The notes beneath the pieces are model-generated. The model was given only the letters and a program-made list of their open reading frames with translations, was not told the DNA's origin and did no database searches. A stretch of DNA of 5,398 nt from JANWHZ01 sp964527385. GTDB taxonomy: Bacteria > Patescibacteriota > Saccharimonadia > Saccharimonadales > UBA4665. Numbering within the stretch: the stretch's first letter is position 1; each line of letters starts with the position of its first letter. The stretch is taken from contig CAZGPZ010000073.1 of assembly GCA_964527385.1 (NCBI GenBank), forward strand, positions 1 through 5,398. Direction: 5' to 3'. Positions 1-5,325 of the stretch are shown one piece after another. The position numbers were made by a program, and so were the translations under genes.

Positions 1-36
1 TGGCAGGTTTTACCGCATGTTGCCGAAAAGTACGCG

Positions 37-1209
37 CTAGCGTGAGGTTGCTCCAAGCTTGTACGTAGCTGGAAGTATGACGACCGATGCGGCTGCAAAC
101 AGGAGGAGCGCAAGAGTATACGAATGGAATGACTGGAAACTCGCCCCGAGTACCAACGGCGGGAAGAATCCTCCGATACCGCCAGCCGCTCCAACAATTC
201 CTGTTACTGCACCTACTCGCTTTTCATTGGACAGGCGGCCGATCAATGTAAAAATCGCACCATTTCCCGCGCCGAGAAGGGCCGCGATTAGCAAGTACGC
301 AATGGTGCCAAGCGGCATGAGCGTTGGGCTGGATGCGACGATACACGCAAGTACTGCAACACTTCCGAGCGCAAATCTCAGTACTATAGTGCCGCCAATA
401 TGATCACTCAGCCAGCCGCCAACCGGCCGGGCAAGTGTCGCCAGCAGGACGAACCCCGCCGCTCGAGCTGCCGCGTCGGTAGGCTCAAGGCTGTAATTGG
501 CGTTTAACAAGATAGGTAGGTATAGGCCGAACGCTATGAATGCGCCAAAGGTAACCGCATACAATAATGCGAGCCATTTGGTCGGGCGCCAGTGCATCGC
601 CTCAGCCAATCTTGCCACGGCTGGAGCCCGTGCAGGCTTCCATGCCGGAGCATCCTTGCTCCAAAGCATTAACGTGCCGGCTAGCAATAGCAAGGCAGCT
701 ACAAACAGAAAGGTTGCCGGCTTGCCAGCAGTATCATGCAAACGAGGCGTTAAAAAACCTGATAGAGCCGTTCCTGCATTACCAACCCCGTAGAGGCCAA
801 GAGCAAAGCCGCGCTTCTGGCGCGGAAACCAGGCGCTCACGAATGGCACGCCAACCGCAAAAGATGCGCCAGCTATTCCTAGGCAAAAGGCAGCTGCGAG
901 TAGCTCGGTATAATTTAAAGCCACCGCAAAAAAGGCTGTCGGAATGCTTGCGAAGATACAAACGGCAATGAACATCCTTCGACCACCAAAACGATCGGTG
1001 AGTAGTCCAAGCGGTATTCTGCCGAGCGAACCGACGATAACCGGCATGGCAATAAGCGCCGAGAGAGCGAAGGGGGACAGATTGAATTCAGAGGCGTACT
1101 TCGAAGCTAGGGGAGACAGGAGCGACCATGCCCAAAAGTTGAGCAGCAACAACCCCGTAGCGCTTGCTAAGGCCACATACTTCCCACTGCCAAATCTTTT
1201 AACGGGCAT
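37..1209 (-). CDS. narK: NarK/NasA-type major facilitator nitrate/nitrite transporter
   Basis: Predicted 12-helix inner-membrane carrier of the nitrate/nitrite porter branch of the major facilitator superfamily, 390 residues, a normal length for the short NarK form. Numbering is from the ATG at 1209. The loop 2-3 MFS motif GLLTDRFGGRR follows Arg64 in GRIPLG. A second half-motif ARPVGGWLSDHIGG contains Arg261. These two arginines sit where the substrate-binding arginines of E. coli NarK lie. Both nitrate-signature-like glycine-rich stretches are visible: about 111-147 (GIAGASFAVGVP, later GLYGVGNAGTA) and about 333-351 (GAVTGIVGAAGGIGGFFPP). An in-frame TTG at 1218 would add three residues; I prefer ATG because neither start has a clear Shine-Dalgarno sequence. 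It lies 138 bases behind the molybdoenzyme gene on the same strand and may be co-transcribed with it. The family call is strong; nitrate rather than nitrite, and direction of transport, are inferred. Confidence 0.85.
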   Translation of the reverse strand: MPVKRFGSGKYVALASATGLLLLNFWAWSLLSPLASKYASEFNLSPFALSALIAMPVIVGSLGRIPLGLLTDRFGGRRMFIAVCIFASIPTAFFAVALNYTELLAAAFCLGIAGASFAVGVPFVSAWFPRQKRGFALGLYGVGNAGTALSGFLTPRLHDTAGKPATFLFVAALLLLAGTLMLWSKDAPAWKPARAPAVARLAEAMHWRPTKWLALLYAVTFGAFIAFGLYLPILLNANYSLEPTDAAARAAGFVLLATLARPVGGWLSDHIGGTIVLRFALGSVAVLACIVASSPTLMPLGTIAYLLIAALLGAGNGAIFTLIGRLSNEKRVGAVTGIVGAAGGIGGFFPPLVLGASFQSFHSYTLALLLFAAASVVILPATYKLGATSR

Positions 1210-1337
1210 ATTACGCAATGCTTACAGGGATTACGCTCATGTGTGCAGTTTGTCCTGAAAGCGAGCAACGAAGCGCAGCGCACTTACAGGCGCGCGAGCA
1301 CCGGAATGCCGCTATCGACGCAAAAGGTACTATGCGC

Positions 1338-1363
1338 GGAAGCCCTCTCATATCGAGGCTTCC
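1338..1363 (-). terminator. Stem-loop over the stop codon of the molybdoenzyme gene
   Basis: GGAAGCC(C)TC pairs with GAGGCTTCC, giving a 9-bp stem with one bulged base and a 7-base loop. On the minus strand the stem spans the TGA stop codon at 1348-1350. The only T-rich stretch (CCTTTTG) comes about ten bases further on, so this is a poor intrinsic terminator. It may be a leaky terminator, an RNA-stabilising hairpin between two co-transcribed genes, or chance. Confidence 0.25.
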
Positions 1364-2835
1364 CAGTCGAATAGCACATTGTCTTCACGGTAGCCTCCTC
1401 GGCCTTCGCCAATGTGCTTGAAATCTTCAACAAATTCAATCGATTTTATATATTTCACCATCTTGTAACCAAGTTTCCGTTCGCAGCGCAGGCGCAAGGG
1501 TGCGCCATGCTCCAGGTTTAGCGGCTTCCAGTTCATTTCATATGCCAGAATCGTCTGCGCGTCGCGCATGTCGCTGAGGCGCAATGCTTCGTAAAACGGC
1601 TTGCCGTTAGCATCAACGTCATACGCATGGAAAACGACATACTTAGCGCGCTTGTCCGGCTTGGCCCGCGCAATGACTTCCCTCATATGCACGCCGCCCC
1701 ATTCGCCGATAGCCGTCCAGCCTTGAATACATACATGTTTGGTAATTTGTTCCTGTTTCGGCATCGCTTTCAGGTCGTCGAGGCTAAACGAGACCTCATG
1801 TTCTACCAAGCCGTGTACTTTGAGCCGCCAATCTCTATAGCCGCCGTCACGCAAACGGTAAAATTCTTCGGTTTCTGGCGGGTATCCGTTCACGCGGAAA
1901 AACGCTGAAATGTCCTGCTTCTTGTACCGTGCGCGTGGTACCATCCGGCCAAAAACCAAATGAATGGTCGGATTCAATAGACTCACGAGAAGCTTGCGCA
2001 TACCGACCCGATGATTGAGCGTAAAATAAGTGATGAGGATATTGAATACTAGCACGAATATCAGGGCTGAGCAGAAAACAGCCAATGCCGCTCCAAGGCT
2101 CACATGGGTTGTGCCAAGGGTAATGAGCCGTACATTGCGCGAAAAATACACCAGGCTCACCATGAGAACATGGGCAACGATAAAGGCCGAGAACAGTAGC
2201 ATACCAATAAAGTGCAAGCTGCGCGCTGCTTGCCTGCGGCCGCCGAATAGCAGTGTGTAACGCGGAAACCGATTCGTAAAAGCCGGCGACATAGCCAGCG
2301 CCGTCAGGATCATGAGCGGCGGCAGCAAGAACGCCACGCCCGCATACGTCAATTGTTGCAGCGAATCATACGGATGGAATTCGCTGATCGGCGGGATATG
2401 CAGCGTAACATAGCCAAGAAAATCGTGCCATGCTTGCGGGAATACGCTCCATGTTGTCGGGACGAGTCGCCGCCAGTCGCCGCCAATAAACATATACCCC
2501 CAATACACCGCACCGCTCAGCATCCAGATGATGGCGGTAGTGAAGTGCCAGTTGCGTGCCATACCGAACTCATGGTGGCCGCCGCCCGGCAGCGTGAAGA
2601 TATGGCTGGAAACCTCGGCTTCGTCATGGGCCGTCCACAGCTTGTCTTTCGGCATTTTTTTCTTGCCGAATTTCAGCCAGTAATTATCCCGCCGCGTATG
2701 GTCCGTCCAGTACAGCAAAGGATGGTCTGCCAGGATATGCAGCCCGCTGCGGATGAGCAGCAGAATACACACAAAATTAATAAAGTGCGTAATGACGATT
2801 ACGAGCGGCGTGCTGTCTGAATCCATAATCTGCAT
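1348..2835 (-). CDS. Membrane cytochrome b (b561-like) fused to sulfite-oxidase-type molybdopterin oxidoreductase
   Basis: A 495-residue fusion. The N-terminal half has about five hydrophobic helices (roughly 9-35, 96-118, 159-182, 206-231, 243-271). Histidines placed like heme-b ligands of Ni-hydrogenase/formate-dehydrogenase-gamma type cytochromes are H17, H33, H97, H208 and H222. From about 330 to 470 comes an oxidoreductase molybdopterin-binding domain. Cys369 in KHVCIQGWTAIGEWGGV is the expected Mo-coordinating thiolate, and GAPLRLRCERKLGYK is a typical later motif. Basic residues cluster after helices 1, 3 and 5, so the Mo domain probably faces the cytoplasm; there is no Tat signal. Family knowledge: such fusions move electrons between the quinone pool or a soluble donor and a Mo centre. 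The SUOX/plant nitrate-reductase signature CxGNRR is absent, and the site looks closer to the MsrP/YedY or COG2041 groups, so the substrate is unknown. Starts are ATG at 2835 or 2826. It is divergent from the arsR operon. Confidence 0.88.
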   Translation of the reverse strand: MQIMDSDSTPLVIVITHFINFVCILLLIRSGLHILADHPLLYWTDHTRRDNYWLKFGKKKMPKDKLWTAHDEAEVSSHIFTLPGGGHHEFGMARNWHFTTAIIWMLSGAVYWGYMFIGGDWRRLVPTTWSVFPQAWHDFLGYVTLHIPPISEFHPYDSLQQLTYAGVAFLLPPLMILTALAMSPAFTNRFPRYTLLFGGRRQAARSLHFIGMLLFSAFIVAHVLMVSLVYFSRNVRLITLGTTHVSLGAALAVFCSALIFVLVFNILITYFTLNHRVGMRKLLVSLLNPTIHLVFGRMVPRARYKKQDISAFFRVNGYPPETEEFYRLRDGGYRDWRLKVHGLVEHEVSFSLDDLKAMPKQEQITKHVCIQGWTAIGEWGGVHMREVIARAKPDKRAKYVVFHAYDVDANGKPFYEALRLSDMRDAQTILAYEMNWKPLNLEHGAPLRLRCERKLGYKMVKYIKSIEFVEDFKHIGEGRGGYREDNVLFDWEASI

Positions 2836-2847
2836 CTAAGCATAACA

Positions 2848-2875
2848 TTTATAAATTAACAATCATCCTGGTCAC
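2848..2875 (-). promoter_or_regulatory. Candidate promoter of the molybdoenzyme gene
   Basis: Reading the minus strand, GTGACC (4 of 6 to the -35 consensus) is separated by 16 bases from TATAAA (5 of 6 to the -10 consensus). The -10 ends 12 bases before the ATG at 2835, which predicts a leader of only a few bases and no Shine-Dalgarno site. An alternative extended -10, TGTTATGCT at 2839-2847, lies even nearer and would suit the second ATG at 2826. The region is A/T-rich, so a chance match is possible. Confidence 0.35.
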
Positions 2876-2931
2876 AGCCAGCGCCTTGCTGAAACGTATC
2901 ATAAAGCACTACTGTTCCGACCGTGGGCAAT

Positions 2932-2959
2932 TGAACATATGATATACTGTTCATATGAA
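2932..2959. promoter_or_regulatory. Candidate ArsR/SmtB-type operator
   Basis: TGAACA (2932-2937) and TGTTCA (2948-2953) form a perfect 6-bp inverted repeat 10 bases apart. A perfect 10-bp palindrome, TTCATATGAA (2950-2959), overlaps the right arm and the start codon, and CATATG occurs in both halves, 16 bases apart. Known SmtB/CzrA-family operators are A/T-rich inverted repeats containing TGAA(C)-like arms, so the sequence has the right flavour, although the spacing is wider than usual. It covers the -10 of the regulator's own promoter, which would allow autorepression and possibly control of the divergent gene about 100 bases away. Confidence 0.45.
2940..2948 (+). promoter_or_regulatory. 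Extended -10 promoter of the arsR operon, near-leaderless
   Basis: TGATATACT reads as an extended -10 (TG-n-TATACT, 5 of 6 to TATAAT). It ends six bases before the ATG at 2955, so transcription should begin at or within a base or two of the start codon. No Shine-Dalgarno sequence precedes the ATG, which fits. No convincing -35 hexamer lies at 16-18 bases, which an extended -10 can tolerate. The element lies inside the candidate operator. Confidence 0.5.
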
Positions 2960-3260
2960 TTATATATCACTTGATCACTTTTTCATGACGCTCGGCAACA
3001 AGCAGCGCGTGCGCATCCTGCAATTCCTGGTACGGCAGGGCCCGATGGGCGTCAGTGCAATTGCGGACAAGCTCAAGATTGAACAATCGGCAGCATCTCA
3101 TAGCCTTAAACAGTTACTGCTTTGTCACTTTGTTACGGTGAAGCAAGATGGCAAGGAGCGCATATACGCCATCAACGAAGACACGGTCAAGCCGTTATTT
3201 GAGCAGATCGACCGGCATGTTCAGAAGTATTGTGTCGAGGGTTGCGAACATTGGGAGTAA
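2955..3260 (+). CDS. ArsR/SmtB-family winged-helix metal- or redox-sensing repressor
   Basis: A 101-residue DNA-binding protein with the classic ArsR core: residues 11-26 (MTLGNKQRVRILQFLV), turn helix 33-41 (VSAIADKLK), recognition helix about 43-57 (EQSAASHSLKQLLLC) and a wing at about 59-73 (FVTVKQDGKERIYAI). The alpha3 ELCVCDL-type arsenic/cadmium/lead site is absent. The C-terminal helix carries D86-x-H88-x10-H99-x-E101, matching three ligands of the SmtB/CzrA alpha5 zinc site (D-x-H-x10-H-x2-E/H) with the last one a residue short. C93 and C97 sit between them and C57 is in the core. It is first in an operon; its stop codon directly abuts the ATG-like bases before the flavin reductase gene. 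Likely autoregulated through the overlapping inverted repeat. The family is certain; the ligand (Zn, Co, Ni, or thiol oxidation) is inferred. Confidence 0.9.
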   Translation: MNYISLDHFFMTLGNKQRVRILQFLVRQGPMGVSAIADKLKIEQSAASHSLKQLLLCHFVTVKQDGKERIYAINEDTVKPLFEQIDRHVQKYCVEGCEHWE

Positions 3261-3262
3261 AT

Positions 3263-3267
3263 GGAGG
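3263..3267 (+). promoter_or_regulatory. Shine-Dalgarno site deciding the flavin reductase start
   Basis: GGAGG lies five bases before the ATG at 3273. This favours that ATG over the in-frame ATG at 3261, which touches the arsR stop codon and overlaps this site. It is the clearest ribosome binding site in the window, on an internal operon gene, in contrast to the promoter-proximal genes that lack one. Confidence 0.7.
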
Positions 3268-3272
3268 ATACT

Positions 3273-3986
3273 ATGGTAACAAACATAAAGCTTATTAAGA
3301 AGGAAGCGGTTGCCAACGGCACTATGGCGTTCCACTTCGAAAAGCCCGAAGGGTTTGCGTTCCGTGCCGGGCAGTTTGGCGATATCACCCTGATCAATCC
3401 GCCAGAGACTGACAGCGAAGGTGATACGCGCGGGTTTTCTATCGCCGCGGCACCCTACGAAAATTACCTCATGTTCGCTACGCGACTGCGCGACACGGCT
3501 TTCAAACGGGTTATCCGCGATTACCCGCTCGGCACTGAGGTGAAGCTCGATGCGCCGTATGGTGATTTCACGTTGCACAAAACAGAAACGACGCCAGCCG
3601 TATTTATCATCGGCGGCATTGGGGTCACGCCGGTGCGGAGCATGATCGCGCAAGCGACGCACGACAAAACAGCACACAAGATTACTCTGCTTCACGCCAA
3701 CCGCTCGCTGGCAGACGCGCCGTTCAGGGCTGACTTCGAACAACTTGCAAAAGACAACCCAAACTTTACGTACATACCGGTCGTGACAGACGAAGCGCCC
3801 GACGGTTGGGCAGGCGAGCGTGGCCATGTTGACAAAGCAATGCTGGCACGGCATATTCCCGACCTGAACGCGCCAATCTATTACTTGTCCGGCCCAGAGG
3901 GCATGGTCAAAGCAATGCGGCAACTACTTGTCACCATCGGCGTAAATGAAGATACCATCAAAACTGAAGAATTTGCAGGGTATTGA
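3273..3986 (+). CDS. Ferredoxin-NADP reductase-like FAD/NAD(P) oxidoreductase
   Basis: A soluble 237-residue two-domain flavoprotein. The FAD-binding barrel has the R-x-[YF]-S motif as RGFSIA (53-58). The NAD(P) domain opens with GGIGVTP (114-120) and holds YYLSGPEGM (203-211), and the chain ends in EEFAGY, all typical of the FNR superfamily. It has no plant-type 2Fe-2S domain and no transmembrane helix, so it should pass NAD(P)H electrons to a separate partner. Being 12 bases behind arsR and divergent from the cytochrome b-Mo gene, that partner could be the membrane molybdoenzyme; this is inferred. A ferredoxin or flavodoxin elsewhere is the alternative. The start is at the ATG after GGAGG; the ATG at 3261 would add MEDT. 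The stop is one base from the next start, so translational coupling is likely. Confidence 0.88.
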   Translation: MVTNIKLIKKEAVANGTMAFHFEKPEGFAFRAGQFGDITLINPPETDSEGDTRGFSIAAAPYENYLMFATRLRDTAFKRVIRDYPLGTEVKLDAPYGDFTLHKTETTPAVFIIGGIGVTPVRSMIAQATHDKTAHKITLLHANRSLADAPFRADFEQLAKDNPNFTYIPVVTDEAPDGWAGERGHVDKAMLARHIPDLNAPIYYLSGPEGMVKAMRQLLVTIGVNEDTIKTEEFAGY

Positions 3987-3987
3987 T

Positions 3988-4335
3988 ATGGCAGTACGCA
4001 TCAAACGGGCCTATGAAACACCGTCTTCGGATGACGGCAAACGTATCCTTATCGACCGTTTATGGCCGCGCGGGCTGACCAAAGGAAAGGCCAAGATTGA
4101 CGTGTGGTTGAAAGATATCGCACCGAGCACGGAACTTCGGGAGTGGTTCAGTCATGACCCGGCAAAATGGCTGGAGTTCCAAAAGCGTTACCGTCAGGAG
4201 CTGGACGCAAATGAAGCAGTTGTCGGCCAGCTGCGCGAAGAGCTCAAGAAAGGGCAGGTCACGCTCGTCTATAGCGCCAAAGACGAACAGCATAACGACG
4301 CGGTCCTGCTCCAGGAATACCTTGATCAGTCGTGA
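3988..4335 (+). CDS. yeaO: YeaO-type DUF488 protein
   Basis: A 115-residue cytoplasmic protein, the same length as E. coli YeaO by recollection. The family hallmarks are near the start: RAYETPSSDDGKRILIDRLWPRG (7-29), then WLKDIAPSTELREWFSHDP (39-57), and TLVYSAKDEQHNDAVLLQEYL near the C-terminus. The DUF488 family has no firmly established activity that I can name; the conserved Arg-Leu-Trp-Pro-Arg-Gly and the Lys-Asp near the C-terminus are the obvious functional candidates. The start is ATG at 3988, one base after the upstream stop, with AGGG (3977-3980) seven bases before it; an upstream in-frame extension would overlap the reductase. Membership in the arsR-reductase operon suggests a linked stress or redox role, but this is guesswork. 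Confidence 0.88.
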   Translation: MAVRIKRAYETPSSDDGKRILIDRLWPRGLTKGKAKIDVWLKDIAPSTELREWFSHDPAKWLEFQKRYRQELDANEAVVGQLREELKKGQVTLVYSAKDEQHNDAVLLQEYLDQS

Positions 4336-4338
4336 GCC

Positions 4339-4524
4339 ATGTTCGACTCTACCTTTACTTATACGGTCACGCCGCCGTTTCGGCTAGACCTGACCGTATG
4401 GGTTCTCCGGAGGCGGCAAAAGAACGCTACCGACCTATGGGAGGACCAGACATACACGCGTATTCTTGCACTCGGCGATACCCCCATAAAGCTCGCCGTG
4501 CTGCCGTGTGAAGAAAGGGTGTGA
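4339..4524 (+). pseudogene. N-terminal stump of an AlkA-like DNA-3-methyladenine glycosylase
   Basis: Encodes 61 residues beginning three bases after yeaO. Residues 8-52 (YTVTPPFRLDLTVWVLRRR, then WEDQTYTRILALGDTPIKLAV) match my recollection of the N-terminal domain of AlkA-family (HhH-GPD) base-excision glycosylases, which normally run past 200 residues. The helix-hairpin-helix and catalytic Asp region is wholly missing. The similarity stops at about residue 53 and the reading frame ends just beyond, at a short tandem duplication. The other two forward frames after the stop close quickly and show no continuation, so the rest is deleted rather than frameshifted. It may still be translated as the last operon gene. 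It could instead be a genuine small protein of unknown role. The family call rests on memory, not a search. Confidence 0.5.
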
Positions 4525-4530
4525 AGAAAG
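4506..4530. repeat. Short tandem duplication at the end of the glycosylase stump
   Basis: GTGTGAAGAAAG occurs at 4506-4517 and again at 4519-4530, a 13-base unit with 12 identical bases. The second copy supplies the TGA stop of the stump. Because 13 is not a multiple of three, the copy shifts frame. It sits exactly where the glycosylase similarity is lost. Confidence 0.6.
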
Positions 4531-4559
4531 AGGACGCTCCTCTATAGGTGTTATTTCTT
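4529..4559. terminator. Bidirectional terminator-like hairpin between convergent genes
   Basis: AGAGGA (4529-4534) pairs with TCCTCT (4538-4543) around a CGC loop. On the minus strand the stem is followed at once by TTCTTC, and on the plus strand by a looser TTATTTCTT. It lies between the plus-strand operon and the minus-strand gene at 4660-5151, where a shared terminator is expected. The stem is only six base pairs. The rest of 4544-4659 shows no gene. Confidence 0.4.
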
Positions 4560-4659
4560 GCTAGTTCGTGGGAGTTCAAAAGTAATGATGATGGCTGGGG
4601 CTTGTGGGCGAGCTTCGAACTTTTAGGTTAGTTACAGTAGCATCGAAAGCCTTGCCAAC

Positions 4660-5151
4660 CTACTTCTTATAGAACAATGACTCGATTTGTTTTAAATCGT
4701 TTGTTGGCTCGCTGTCAGTCAGGCTCTCAAGTGTATTGCCAGCTTCAGGGTCTTCAAAAATCAGCGCGAAGCTCGGGCTGTTTGCATTAAACACGCAATC
4801 CGGAAATAGCATGTGATGATGCCATGACACGCCTTTAGCGTTGAGCTGCTCTGCCCGTTCAATAACTCTTTGGACATTTGGTGTGGGAACATAGTCGGTT
4901 GTAACCGAGCTTGGGTCTAGTACTTTTTCGCCGTGGAGTAACGGAGCAAGCTCCTGACCAAGCTCTTTTTCTTCTTTATCCGAATAGAACACATACGCTT
5001 CCTTTGTTGCAGCGGATTCAAGTACAAAGGCGAATTGCTTCTTTTTATTAAAGGCGCAGGTCGGGCTCATGATATGAAAATGCCATTTCTGGCCAATTTC
5101 ATGAAAATGGAGAGCTTTTTGTCTGATGTTGTCTAGGGTTGTTTCTGTCAT
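4660..5151 (-). CDS. Uncharacterised protein with two W-H-x-H-x5-C modules
   Basis: A 163-residue, soluble, acidic protein without signal peptide or membrane helix. I do not recognise a named family. It consists of two similar halves offset by 87 residues. WHFHIMSPTCAFN (23-35) matches WHHHMLFPDCVFN (110-122), each followed by a hydrophobic strand ending in Glu (FAFVLES at 40-46, FALIFED at 128-134) and then an acidic helical stretch. Each half keeps Trp, two His in H-x-H, Pro, Cys, Phe and Asn, which suggests two metal or cofactor sites, or one shared site between the halves. The start is ATG at 5151, six bases after an extended -10, with no Shine-Dalgarno site. It is transcribed toward the arsR operon from its own promoter. 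A role in metal binding or redox sensing is possible but unproven. Confidence 0.8.
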   Translation of the reverse strand: MTETTLDNIRQKALHFHEIGQKWHFHIMSPTCAFNKKKQFAFVLESAATKEAYVFYSDKEEKELGQELAPLLHGEKVLDPSSVTTDYVPTPNVQRVIERAEQLNAKGVSWHHHMLFPDCVFNANSPSFALIFEDPEAGNTLESLTDSEPTNDLKQIESLFYKK

Positions 5152-5157
5152 GAGGTA

Positions 5158-5166
5158 ATCATATCA
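5158..5166 (-). promoter_or_regulatory. Extended -10 promoter, near-leaderless
   Basis: On the minus strand TGATATGAT (TG-n-TATGAT, 5 of 6 to TATAAT) ends six bases before the ATG at 5151, the same layout as the arsR promoter. No -35 hexamer and no Shine-Dalgarno sequence are seen. A small inverted repeat, GACCT (5182-5186) with AGGTC (5198-5202), lies just upstream and could be an operator, though it is short. Confidence 0.5.
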
Positions 5167-5236
5167 AATATAAACAAAAAGACCTTTATATTACAGAGGT
5201 CAAACTGCTTATGGCTGGGGATGAGGGACTCGACCT

Positions 5237-5270
5237 GACCACGCAGCACAAACAGATGCTGCTCATGGCC
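5237..5270 (-). other. Stem-loop in the gene-free right end
   Basis: GCAGCA (5243-5248) and TGCTGC (5257-5262) form a perfect 6-bp stem with an 8-base loop. Flanking GACCA and TGGCC extend it on the minus-strand RNA by five more pairs, one of them G-U, across a small internal loop. The wobble favours a minus-strand transcript. No function can be assigned. Confidence 0.4.
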
Positions 5271-5299
5271 ACTTTTCAGCACAGCTAAAAAGCCAAGGG

Positions 5300-5325
5300 C
5301 GGTGTTAGTCCACCGGACTAACCCG
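5300..5325. other. Strong perfect hairpin followed by a T-loop-like motif
   Basis: GTTAGTCC (5304-5311) and GGACTAAC (5315-5322) pair perfectly around ACC. CGG and CCG add three pairs beyond one bulged T. Directly after it comes GTTCGAATCCC (5325-5335), which looks like a tRNA T-loop with its 3' stem strand, but no matching 5' strand is present, so it is not a complete tRNA. The region 5167-5350 otherwise holds only open frames without recognisable protein features. Confidence 0.45.

Noticed and set aside
32..43. Small palindrome-like ACGC/GCGT stem over the narK stop codon
   Set aside because: Only four pairs and no T-run on the minus strand within the window; the true downstream region is cut off by the edge.
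2353..2820. Plus-strand open frame of 155 codons opposite the molybdoenzyme gene
   Set aside because: It is a shadow of the cytochrome b region, with no domain and no ribosome binding site.
2931..2936. TTGAAC as a -35 box for the arsR promoter
   Set aside because: It is only six bases from the TATACT -10; using it with a 17-base spacer would put the -10 on the start codon.
3195..3923. Long minus-strand open frame opposite the flavin reductase
   Set aside because: It lies entirely over arsR and the FNR-like gene, whose plus-strand products carry clear family motifs; the antisense product shows none.
4571..4626. Inverted AAAAGT/ACTTTT pair after the glycosylase stump
   Set aside because: Six pairs around a loop of more than 30 bases without a following T-run are not enough for a terminator or regulatory structure.
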